DNA from: Gammaproteobacteria bacterium
GTDB taxonomy: Bacteria > Pseudomonadota > Gammaproteobacteria > JAABTG01
NCBI GenBank assembly: GCA_030066245.1
Contig: JASJBY010000188.1
Location: 1-9,227, forward strand
Length of the DNA stretch: 9,227 nt
Direction: 5' to 3'
Positions 1-6,265 of the stretch are shown piece after piece (within the stretch, counting starts at the first letter, position 1; the number at the start of each line of letters is the position of its first letter). Under the pieces are notes generated by a model that was given only the letters and a program-made list of their open reading frames with translations, did not search any database and was not told where the DNA came from. The translations under genes and the position numbers were made by a program.

Positions 1-915
1 GGCGGCACCCTGGGCATTCTGATCCCACCGTCCATCCTGGCGATTCTGTTCGCCGTGGTGGCACAGCAGTCAGTGGGCGAGCTCTTCATCGGCGCGGTCA
101 TTCCCGGGCTTATCCTGTCCGGACTCTATATCCTGTACGTGTCCGTCGTGACCTGGATCAAGCCGGAGGCCGGCCCTGCTCTCCCCATCGATGAACGGGT
201 GAGCACTCAGGAGAAGATTCGTCTGCTGGGCAATATGTTCGCCCCCATCGCCCTGGTTGCCCTGGTGCTCGGCATCATCTTCGCGGGGATAGCCACACCG
301 GTGGAAGCGGCGGGCGTCGGCACTTTTGGCGCCATCGTGGTAGCTGCCATGCATCGGCGCCTGAGCTGGGAGAACATACGGGCGGCCGCCTTGACTACGC
401 TGCGGGTCACCGGCATGGTGCTGTGGATAATCTTCGGCGCCACTCTGTTCGTCGGCTTTTATGTGGTCAACGGCGGACAGCAGTTCGTTAATGAGACCAT
501 CATCGGCACAGGGCTTGGCCCCTATGGCATCCTGGTCCTCATGATGGCCCTCCTGGTGGTGCTGGGCATGTTTCTGGACTGGGTGGGGATCCTGCTGCTC
601 GCGGTGCCCATCTTCGTACCGCTGATGAAGACGCTGAGCTTCGATGGCGTATTCGGACTGCCCGGTGTCGCTCCGGAGGAGCTGGCGTTGTGGTTCGGCG
701 TGGTTTACATGGTGAACATGCAGATGTCTTTCCTCAGCCCGCCTTTCGGCTACGCCTTGTTCTATCTGAAGAGCGTAGCTCCGCCGGAGATCACCATGGC
801 GCAGATCTACCGTGCCTCGGTGCCGTTCCTGTTTCTGCAGGCGGTCGGTCTGTCGATATGCGTCATCTTCCCCGAGGTGGTATTGTGGCTTCCGCGACAG
901 GTCTACGGAAATTGA
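1..915 (+). CDS. TRAP transporter large permease, DctM type (5' truncated)
   Basis: This is the C-terminal 304 residues of the large membrane subunit of a tripartite ATP-independent periplasmic transporter. This subunit carries organic acids across the inner membrane using an ion gradient and a periplasmic binding protein. The frame is open to base 1, so the GTG codons at 55 and 58 are internal; the gene starts outside the window. Hydrophobic helices fill most of the length. Family-typical stretches are GGTLGILIPPSI at residues 1-12, GIATPVEAAGVGTFGA from about residue 96, and SPPFGYALFYLKSVAPPEIT from about residue 246. The last is typical of the large-permease group often labelled mannitol/chloroaromatic or 2-oxoacid TRAP systems. 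The binding protein and small permease would be expected upstream. Substrate cannot be read from this subunit; the downstream glyoxylate enzymes suggest a small carboxylate (inference). A heptamer array begins right at the stop codon. Confidence 0.93.
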   Translation, partial: GGTLGILIPPSILAILFAVVAQQSVGELFIGAVIPGLILSGLYILYVSVVTWIKPEAGPALPIDERVSTQEKIRLLGNMFAPIALVALVLGIIFAGIATPVEAAGVGTFGAIVVAAMHRRLSWENIRAAALTTLRVTGMVLWIIFGATLFVGFYVVNGGQQFVNETIIGTGLGPYGILVLMMALLVVLGMFLDWVGILLLAVPIFVPLMKTLSFDGVFGLPGVAPEELALWFGVVYMVNMQMSFLSPPFGYALFYLKSVAPPEITMAQIYRASVPFLFLQAVGLSICVIFPEVVLWLPRQVYGN

Positions 916-1004
916 GACTAGTGACTAGTGAGTAGTGAGCCGTGAGTAGTGGGCAGCGGGCAGTGAGCGACGGGCAGCGGGCAGCGGGCAGCGGGCAGCG
1001 GGCA
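914..1004 (+). repeat. Heptanucleotide tandem array 1 (GTGAGTA grading to GCGGGCA)
   Basis: Thirteen back-to-back 7-base units start on the last bases of the TRAP stop codon. The first (914-920) is degenerate. Units 2-5 are GTGACTA, GTGAGTA, GTGAGCC, GTGAGTA. The array then grades through GTGGGCA into GCGGGCA, whose last four copies (977-1004) are identical. The phase stays at 7 without slips. The same heptamer family recurs at 7401-7498 and, inverted, at 7696-7744. On the minus strand the array reads as a Pro/Leu/Ala/Arg/Cys/His-rich peptide with 7-residue periodicity, a likely source of false gene calls. Function is unknown. The remaining 180 bases to the next gene (1005-1184) show no gene or convincing promoter. 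Confidence 0.85.
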
Positions 1005-1184
1005 GAAAGAGTGTAGATAATAACCAGAGGTGAAGAAACGGCGCTTTTCTCCTGGTGGTGCCGGTAAGAAGGTGCGCTGATGCCATCGCTTGGAACGGCT
1101 GCACATCCCCTGCTACGGCGTGAGAGCGCGGACGGGAGAAATCACTTGTTTGTCACTTACTGGAATCTTCAGCGGAGCAACTAA

Positions 1185-2081
1185 ATGGCGGAGAAAGTCG
1201 GCTACATAGGCCTTGGCATCATGGGACGGCCGATGGCCTTGAACCTGCTCCGGGCGGGCTATCCGGTGTGGGTCTATGCCCGGCGCACCGAGGCCCTGCC
1301 TCCTTTGACGGACGCGGGTGCCACGGTCTGCTCCTCGCCCGCCGACGTGGCACGCCATGCAGAGGTCGTGTTCACGAACGTCTCTGACACGCCGGACGTG
1401 GAACAGATCGTGCTCGGGGACAACGGCATCATTCACGGCGCGAAGCACGGCGCCGTGGTGGTCGACAACAGCACGATTTCGCCATCGGCCACCCGTTCGA
1501 TGGCCAACAAGCTGCGCAACGCAGGCGTGGAGATGCTTGATGCCCCGGTGTCAGGCGGTGAAAAGGGAGCCATCGATGGCACCTTGTCCATCATGGCCGG
1601 AGGTCGCACCGAGGCGTTCGAACGGGTCCTGCCGCTGCTCCAGGTGCTGGGGAAAAACGTCGTCCATGTGGGTGGCAACGGCGCGGGTCAGGTCACCAAG
1701 GCATGCAACCAGGTCGTGATCGCCCAGACTATCGCCGCCGTCGGGGAAGCCCTTATTCTGGCAACGGCTTCCGGGGTGAACCCGGTCAAGGTGCGCGAAG
1801 CATTGCTGGGCGGGTTTGCGGGCAGTCGGGTGCTGGAGGTGCATGGCCAGCGCATGTTGGAGAGAGACTTTGAGCCGGGGTTCATGGCCCGGCTCCACCA
1901 GAAGGATATGCGCATCGTCCTGGAGACGGCGCGAGAGCTGGGTCTTGCGCTGCCCGGAGCAGCGCAGGTCACTCAGTACATCAATGCTCTGGTCGGCTCC
2001 GGAGACGGAGAACTGGACTCTACGGCCCTGGTCACCGTGCAGGAACGTTTGTCCGACACGGAAATCGAAGCAAGAAAATAA
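1185..2081 (+). CDS. glxR: 2-hydroxy-3-oxopropionate (tartronate semialdehyde) reductase-like, 3-hydroxyisobutyrate dehydrogenase family
   Basis: A 298-residue cytosolic NAD(P)H-dependent beta-hydroxyacid dehydrogenase of usual family length. The N-terminal Rossmann nucleotide site is GLGIMG at residues 9-14. The substrate loop DAPVSGGEKGA begins at D119, with S123, G124 and G125 as expected contacts. The catalytic lysine is K172 in TKACNQVV. The N-Q pair after it is that of GarR/GlxR tartronate semialdehyde reductases (KLANQ in E. coli), where 3-hydroxyisobutyrate dehydrogenases usually have N-N; this favours D-glycerate formation. The C-terminal helical domain (DFEPGF, LHQKDM, TALV) is complete. 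The ATG has a GGAG 7 bases upstream (1174-1177). Malate synthase follows after 79 bases on the same strand, suggesting shared transcription and a role in glyoxylate use. No glyoxylate carboligase is visible, so related activities such as 3-hydroxyisobutyrate or succinic semialdehyde reduction remain possible. Confidence 0.85.
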   Translation: MAEKVGYIGLGIMGRPMALNLLRAGYPVWVYARRTEALPPLTDAGATVCSSPADVARHAEVVFTNVSDTPDVEQIVLGDNGIIHGAKHGAVVVDNSTISPSATRSMANKLRNAGVEMLDAPVSGGEKGAIDGTLSIMAGGRTEAFERVLPLLQVLGKNVVHVGGNGAGQVTKACNQVVIAQTIAAVGEALILATASGVNPVKVREALLGGFAGSRVLEVHGQRMLERDFEPGFMARLHQKDMRIVLETARELGLALPGAAQVTQYINALVGSGDGELDSTALVTVQERLSDTEIEARK

Positions 2082-2143
2082 CAGTGGGCACCCGGCTCAC
2101 TGCGTTTCAAAGGGGCGAGCGTCCAGGCGTCCCGGTCACCGGC

Positions 2144-2150
2144 AAGGAGG
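2144..2150 (+). promoter_or_regulatory. Strong ribosome binding site of malate synthase
   Basis: AAGGAGG lies 10 bases before the ATG at 2161. It fixes the start of malate synthase: the reading frame itself stays open much further upstream, overlapping the dehydrogenase gene, but only this ATG has a Shine-Dalgarno and gives the normal family N-terminus. Confidence 0.8.
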
Positions 2151-2160
2151 TGAGGCAACG

Positions 2161-3756
2161 ATGAACTCGTCAGATGCTTCATGGAAATTGAGCGGGCCCA
2201 TGCGGCCCGGCTACGACACCATACTCACGCCCGAGGCACTCACCTTCGTAACCCGACTCGCTCGGGAAGCCATGCCTCGGGTGGTCGATTTGCTCGCTCG
2301 CCGGCGGGAGGCTCAGGCCCGCCTGAGCGCCGGCGAAAAGCTGGACTTCCTGCCGGAAACTGAGAACATCCGCACGAGTGAGTGGACCGTGGCCTCTCTG
2401 CCCGGTGATCTGATGGACCGGCGGGTCGAGATAACCGGGCCCGTCGACCGGAAGATGGTCATCAATGCCCTCAACTCCGGTGCCAGCTGTTTCATGGCCG
2501 ATTTTGAAGACGCCTGCTCACCCGGGTGGGACAATCTGGTGCAAGGGCAGGTAAACCTCCGCGAGGCCATTGCCGGGACTATAAGCTTCGAGGATCCCAA
2601 GTCTGGCAAACGTTATGAGCTGGGCGACAAAACCGCCACCTTGCTCGTGCGCCCTCGGGGTTGGCATCTCCGCGAGAAGCACATGCTGGTGGACGACACG
2701 CCGGTCCCGGGTGGGATATTCGACTTCGGTCTCTACTTCTTCCACAACGCCAAAACATTGCTCGAGAACGCGACGGGACCGTACTTCTATCTGCCGAAAC
2801 TTGAACACCATCTCGAGGCCCGGCTATGGAACGACGTCTTCGTTAAAGCCCAGGACCTTCTCGGCATTCCGCCGGGTACCATCAAGGCAACCGTGCTGAT
2901 AGAAACCTTGCCGGCTGCCTTTCAAATGAACGAGATTCTTTACGAGCTGCGTCAGCACTCGTCAGGCCTGAACTGCGGCCGCTGGGACTACATCTTCAGC
3001 TTTATCAAAAGCTTCCGCAACGACGCCACGCACGTTCTTCCCGACCGAGGCGAGGTCACCATGACTCAGCCCTGCATGCGTACCTACACACAACTGTTGG
3101 TAAAGACCTGTCACCGACGCGAGGTGCACGCCATGGGTGGCATGGCTGCACAGATCCCGATTAAAGGTGACGCCGTGGCGAATTCCCAGGCCATGGAGAA
3201 GGTCCGTGCGGATAAGCTGCGTGAGGTGCAGGACGGTCACGACGGCACCTGGGTGGCACACCCCGCCCTGGTCCCCGTGGCCCGCGAGGTATTCGACACC
3301 CACATGCCGGAGCCCAACCAGATTGAACGGAAACGTGAGGACGTGCGGGTGGTCGCGGCTGATCTGCTGGAAGCGCCACGCGGCAGCCGAACAGATGGCG
3401 AGCTACGCCATAACGTGCGGGTAGGCATCCAGTACATAGAAGCCTGGCTGGGTGGGTCCGGCGCCGTGCCGCTCTATAATCTGATGGAAGATGCCGCTAC
3501 GGCAGAGATTTCTCGCACCCAGCTCTGGCAGTGGCTGCATACGGGCAGCAGTATTGGCGAGGAAGTGCTCACCAAGGCGCGTCTGAGCGGCGTCATTGAC
3601 GAGGAGATGACCAAAATCCAGGAGGAGATTGGCCAGGAACGCTTCCGGTCCGGACGCTTCGACGACGCAAGGGACATCTTCGAGAGCCTGTGTCTCCAGG
3701 ACACGCTTGAAGATTTCCTGACCCTGCCGGCGTATGAGCGGCTTATCAAATCGTAG
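2161..3756 (+). CDS. aceB: Malate synthase A
   Basis: A 531-residue cytosolic enzyme condensing glyoxylate and acetyl-CoA to malate and CoA, the second step of the glyoxylate bypass and an exit for glyoxylate made from glycolate or purines. The length matches the A form (E. coli about 533), not the roughly 720-residue G form. An Arg/Gly/Trp/His motif, RPRGWHL, lies at residues 164-170, with R166 the likely catalytic arginine. The family signature HSSGLNCGRWDYIF occupies residues 266-279. D444 in NLMEDAATAEIS matches the catalytic base (E. coli D447). FMADFEDA, which in this family lies in the metal/active-site region, begins near residue 111. The C-terminal helical plug is intact, ending in AYERLIKS. 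No isocitrate lyase lies in the window. With the upstream reductase it places two competing fates of glyoxylate side by side. No terminator precedes the MITE-like element that starts 11 bases after the stop. Confidence 0.95.
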   Translation: MNSSDASWKLSGPMRPGYDTILTPEALTFVTRLAREAMPRVVDLLARRREAQARLSAGEKLDFLPETENIRTSEWTVASLPGDLMDRRVEITGPVDRKMVINALNSGASCFMADFEDACSPGWDNLVQGQVNLREAIAGTISFEDPKSGKRYELGDKTATLLVRPRGWHLREKHMLVDDTPVPGGIFDFGLYFFHNAKTLLENATGPYFYLPKLEHHLEARLWNDVFVKAQDLLGIPPGTIKATVLIETLPAAFQMNEILYELRQHSSGLNCGRWDYIFSFIKSFRNDATHVLPDRGEVTMTQPCMRTYTQLLVKTCHRREVHAMGGMAAQIPIKGDAVANSQAMEKVRADKLREVQDGHDGTWVAHPALVPVAREVFDTHMPEPNQIERKREDVRVVAADLLEAPRGSRTDGELRHNVRVGIQYIEAWLGGSGAVPLYNLMEDAATAEISRTQLWQWLHTGSSIGEEVLTKARLSGVIDEEMTKIQEEIGQERFRSGRFDDARDIFESLCLQDTLEDFLTLPAYERLIKS

Positions 3757-3843
3757 GGCGACTGCCACTAGCCCGGATTTCTCACCAGGATTCGGAATCT
3801 TGGGTCGGACTGGCAAAGCAGATTGGCCGATCGCCCGCAGAGG

Positions 3844-3859
3844 CATAGCTGTAGCTATG
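3844..3859. repeat. Perfect hairpin 1 inside the MITE-like element
   Basis: CATAGCT, a 2-base loop, then AGCTATG: a 7-base-pair stem. It is the first of three closely spaced palindromes in the element. Confidence 0.7.
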
Positions 3860-3874
3860 GGTGAGGCGGAAAGT

Positions 3875-3899
3875 GATAAAGGTCCCGCGGACCTTTATC
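3875..3899. repeat. Perfect hairpin 2 inside the MITE-like element
   Basis: GATAAAGGTCC, the loop CGC, then GGACCTTTATC: an 11-base-pair perfect stem with a 3-base loop. It would fold in RNA from either strand and in extruded DNA. No T-run follows, so it is not a canonical intrinsic terminator, though it could slow or end transcription from malate synthase. Confidence 0.8.
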
Positions 3900-3908
3900 C
3901 CGCCGAAC

Positions 3909-3932
3909 GGGTTGCCCACGGATGGGCAACCC
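3909..3932. repeat. Perfect hairpin 3 inside the MITE-like element
   Basis: GGGTTGCCCA, the loop CGGA, then TGGGCAACCC: a 10-base-pair perfect stem, only 9 bases after hairpin 2. The pair would form a very stable double stem in a transcript, again without a uridine tract. Confidence 0.8.
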
Positions 3933-4121
3933 TGGCCCATCAGCGGAGCAGGAAAGCGAAGCGCAGATGGAGGGGGATCGGTCAAGATGCAAGGCCAGAG
4001 TGGGCCAAGAACCGAATAGGACGGCTTGTTTATCAGGAGGATCGGCTCGGTGAAGCCAATGTGTTGAGTTTGCCAACATAATCTGCGCTCCGTGGTCCGC
4101 CTGGTGAGAAATCCGGGCTAG

Positions 4122-4572
4122 GGACCAAGCTAAATGCGTTCCGCAACACGGAACGATAGCAAAGGCCATTGCTGCTGATACGCAACAGTATTCTGCGGTC
4201 GGACAACATGGCGAAGAAAATAAGAAAATGTGACGGCCAGAAGAAGGAATAGAATCTCAAGTACCGGCTGCTGGCCTCAACTGTAGACAGCGATCGACGT
4301 CGCTCAGGGCCGCCAGGCGTTTCTGGAGCGTCTACCCCGCTACAGTGATGACAGCTTGGTCCCGGTGCAGCAGGTGACTATCAATAAGGGCTGCGAAAAA
4401 TAATATAGCCGCGGGCGCTGCGACAGACGCCATCCCCCGCCGGGACCCTGCGATGGCGGATCCTGAGGGAGGTACCTGAAGGTTCGCCACAAGCAACGTA
4501 AGCTGGTCCTTAAGTCAGCGTCGCCCACGTCCACGCCCTTGACATTACCAACCTAACCGGCCACGGGATCGT
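4122..4572. other. Gene-free stretch between the MITE-like element and mtgA
   Basis: I see no credible gene here: open frames are short, lack ribosome binding sites and match nothing I recognise. A small hairpin (CGTTCCG, 5-base loop, CGGAACG) lies at 4137-4155, about 15 bases right of the element. TTGACA at 4539-4544 resembles a -35 box ahead of mtgA, but no -10 sequence sits at proper spacing, so I do not call a promoter. Part could be a decayed gene, but no protein similarity is recognisable by eye. Confidence 0.5.
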
Positions 4573-5292
4573 ATGAAACGCGGACGCAAAGCCCTCAAAT
4601 TGTTGCGTCGAGCGGGTCGGTTCATGGCTATGGCGGCCCTGGTTACCATTGCCTTATCTGCCCTGACGACCGTGTCGTTGCGATGGCTGGATCCACCCAC
4701 CTCCTCTTTCATCCTGCAGCGACAGCTTGGGGGATGGCTCGACGGAAAGAGCTCACAACCAGTCACCCAGGAGTGGGTGCCGTGGACCGACATTCCGGCA
4801 TCCGTCCCCTTGGCGGTTGTTGCTGCCGAGGATCAGCGTTTTCCGGTGCATCGGGGCTTTGACCTGGTAGAGATCCGGCATGCTCTTGCGGAACGGGGCA
4901 CCACGGGCCGCATGCGCGGCGCCAGCACCATCTCCCAGCAGGTTGCCAAGAACCTGTTTCTCTGGCCCGGCCGCGCCTGGGTGCGGAAGGGCCTGGAGGC
5001 CTACTTCACCGTCCTGATTGAGCTCAGCTGGCCGAAACGACGCATCCTGGAGGTTTACCTGAACATCGCTCAGTTTGGAGACACAACTTTCGGCGTCGGC
5101 GCAGCCAGCTGGCGATTCTTCTTCAAACCTCCCGCCGCACTAACACCTACCGAAGCTGCCTTGCTGGCCGCGGTGCTGCCGAACCCCATCCGCATGCGGG
5201 TAGATGCACCATCCGCCTACGTCAAACAGAGAGCCAAACAGATTAACCAGCAGGCCCAAAGACTGGGCACCGCCCATTTGAGCGGTCTGTAA
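4573..5292 (+). CDS. mtgA: Monofunctional biosynthetic peptidoglycan transglycosylase
   Basis: A 239-residue inner-membrane glycosyltransferase of family GT51 that polymerises lipid II into glycan strands; E. coli MtgA has 242 residues. A basic N-terminus precedes one membrane anchor at about residues 17-36, and the catalytic domain faces the periplasm. Motif 1 is AAEDQRFPVHRGFD with catalytic E86. Motif 2 is GASTISQQVAKNLFLWPGR from G116, followed by WVRKGLEA. Motif 3 is RRILEVYLN with the second conserved glutamate at E160, then IAQFGDTTFGVGAAS. There is no transpeptidase domain, which separates it from class A penicillin-binding proteins. The ATG at 4573 has only a weak GGGA upstream; an ATG at 4624 would lose the basic cap of the anchor, so the longer form is preferred. 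It stands alone and converges with the secreted-protein genes. Confidence 0.95.
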   Translation: MKRGRKALKLLRRAGRFMAMAALVTIALSALTTVSLRWLDPPTSSFILQRQLGGWLDGKSSQPVTQEWVPWTDIPASVPLAVVAAEDQRFPVHRGFDLVEIRHALAERGTTGRMRGASTISQQVAKNLFLWPGRAWVRKGLEAYFTVLIELSWPKRRILEVYLNIAQFGDTTFGVGAASWRFFFKPPAALTPTEAALLAAVLPNPIRMRVDAPSAYVKQRAKQINQQAQRLGTAHLSGL

Positions 5293-5322
5293 GGCGTCGA
5301 AAAGGACTGGTACTCCCAGACC

Positions 5323-5357
5323 GCGGCGCCGGGCGATACCTCTTATGCCCGCGCCGC
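5323..5357. terminator. Possible hairpin terminator between convergent genes
   Basis: GCGGCGCCGGGC (5323-5334) pairs with GCCCGCGCCGC (5347-5357): 11 GC-rich pairs with one bulged C and a 12-base loop, 31 bases after the mtgA stop. No T-run follows on either strand, so it is at best a weak or factor-assisted terminator. A second cruciform-like set lies at 5365-5403 (AACAGGC with GCCTGTT, enclosing GCGAAC with GTTCGC), closer to the end of the facing minus-strand gene. Confidence 0.35.
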
Positions 5358-5418
5358 TCACCAGAACAGGCGAACGCCGCAAAGTTCGCTTTCGTGGCCT
5401 GTTAAGGGATCTTAAAAT

Positions 5419-5958
5419 CTAAGGAATTTTGTATTTTAGCTCAGGCCAAACGGCAAGGCCGGCAGCGTCCTGGACCACGGAGCCGCTCGAGAGATCGATG
5501 GCGGTCTCGACCAACGCGGTTCTCACCAGCATTCGGCCACCGCCCGTGATACCTTCAAACTCGCCTGTCCCGCCCGTGATCTTGAAGTCTCCCTCGCACG
5601 CACCGACAGCACCCTCGCACGTCCATTCCGAGTACACGAGGTTCTTGTTAGCGTCGCTGATCACACAGTGTCCGTGGGCTCCGGACTCCTTTGTCGTGGT
5701 GTCGATCGTCTGTACGGCAGGACACAGCATGATGGCGGTATCCAGGGAGCCTTCTCCCGTTTCGATATACATGATCCCAGCGTATTCGGCGAGCACGAGA
5801 CGGCGATTCGGCGCGACTTCATAAACCTGGCCCGAGCCCTGCCAGGGCGACATCACCGTGACCGTGCCTTCCTCCGCGGCCATGCCATCGTTCGAAAACC
5901 AAAAACCAACGACGAGAACCGTAGCCAACGCTCCCCGAAACCTGATTAACCTGCTCAT
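5419..5958 (-). CDS. Small secreted four-cysteine protein of unknown function (paralog A)
   Basis: A 179-residue protein I cannot assign to a named family. Residues 1-28 look like a Sec signal peptide: basic start, hydrophobic core ALATVLVVGFWF, probable cleavage near GMAA before EEGTV. The mature part of about 150 residues is rich in beta-prone stretches and glycine, with cysteines at 79, 98, 114 and 121 that could form two disulfides in the periplasm or outside. The motif GDFKITGGTGEFEGITGGG (residues 123-141) resembles glycine-rich hairpins of small secreted beta-barrel proteins such as the allene oxide cyclase-like group; this is only a resemblance. The start is fixed by CAGGAG 7 bases upstream (5966-5971). 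Paralog B, upstream on the same strand, aligns without gaps with all four cysteines conserved. No partner gene indicates its role. Confidence 0.85.
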   Translation of the reverse strand: MSRLIRFRGALATVLVVGFWFSNDGMAAEEGTVTVMSPWQGSGQVYEVAPNRRLVLAEYAGIMYIETGEGSLDTAIMLCPAVQTIDTTTKESGAHGHCVISDANKNLVYSEWTCEGAVGACEGDFKITGGTGEFEGITGGGRMLVRTALVETAIDLSSGSVVQDAAGLAVWPELKYKIP

Positions 5959-6265
5959 GGCCGTACTCCTGTGTAGTTAGTCCGGACTCTTTCCCCGAGG
6001 CATGAGTGTACATTTAAAGCGGAGACCGCCCAAGACGCGTCGACAGGACCGGCACTCCAGCTTCCGAGCGACCGCTTAAAGCCCAGCAAAATACGGAGCG
6101 CCTATGCCGGAAAAGTTAGCTCAGGCGCCACCGGACGGGCTGACGCAGCGCGCAGCGGCTTCACACAGTTCTCCGGAGAACCGTGCGCCGGTCGGATGTC
6201 CGGCGACGAGTTACCTCCGGAAGACAACGTCCGGCCTGTGCCTTGCGGCTGCCTAAGCGGTCCTG
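5959..6265. other. Gap between the two secreted-protein paralogs
   Basis: No gene is visible in these 307 bases. It holds the ribosome site and possible promoter of paralog A, and a 14-base perfect palindrome, GTTCTCCGGAGAAC, at 6168-6181, 84 bases after the stop of paralog B. The palindrome lacks a T-run. The gap separates the paralogs enough for independent transcription. Confidence 0.5.
6005..6033 (-). promoter_or_regulatory. Possible sigma-70-like promoter of paralog A
   Basis: On the minus strand TTGGGC (6028-6033) and TACACT (6005-6010) are separated by exactly 17 bases, 46 bases before the start codon of paralog A. The match is 3 of 6 and 4 of 6 to consensus, so this is a weak call, supported mainly by spacing and by a 307-base gap before the gene. 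Confidence 0.3.

Larger units (their letters stand above)
3768..4121. mobile_element. MITE-like non-autonomous element with perfect terminal inverted repeats
   Basis: CCCGGATTTCTCACCAGG at 3772-3789 is the exact reverse complement of 4100-4117. Both ends are flanked by CTAG (3768-3771 and 4118-4121), readable either as a 4-base target duplication or, as CTAG is itself palindromic, as an extension of the repeat to 22 bases. The element spans about 350 bases. A second 8-base inverted pair, GCGCAGAT at 3961-3968 and ATCTGCGC at 4081-4088, is nested inside, as are three strong hairpins in the left half. It has no transposase; the short open frames across it are not credible genes. This architecture is that of a miniature inverted-repeat element mobilised in trans. 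A 4-base CTAG target resembles IS5-group preference (YTAR), and the CC-starting ends recall IS1380-type elements; the parent family is undecided. Confidence 0.75.

Noticed and set aside
918..1106. Minus-strand open frame with a repeated Pro-Leu-Pro-Ala-Ala-Arg-Cys pattern
   Set aside because: It is a translation of the 7-base tandem array; the 7-residue periodicity is a by-product of three heptamers per 21 bases.
1816..2160. Long N-terminal extension of the malate synthase frame
   Set aside because: It overlaps the dehydrogenase gene in another frame, has no family similarity, and the ATG at 2161 has a strong AAGGAGG site and gives the normal length.
3403..3846. 147-residue frame antisense to malate synthase
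   Set aside because: It is the shadow of a conserved coding region, with no similarity and no ribosome site of its own.
3734..4081. 115-residue open frame across the aceB end and the MITE-like element
   Set aside because: It runs through inverted repeats and hairpins, lacks a ribosome site and overlaps the aceB 3' end.
4539..4544. TTGACA as the -35 box of mtgA
   Set aside because: No -10-like hexamer lies 15-19 bases downstream, and the site is too close to the start codon.
4573..5292. Class A penicillin-binding protein fragment
   Set aside because: The protein ends naturally at 239 residues with MtgA-specific motifs, and no transpeptidase sequence follows, so it is a complete monofunctional enzyme.
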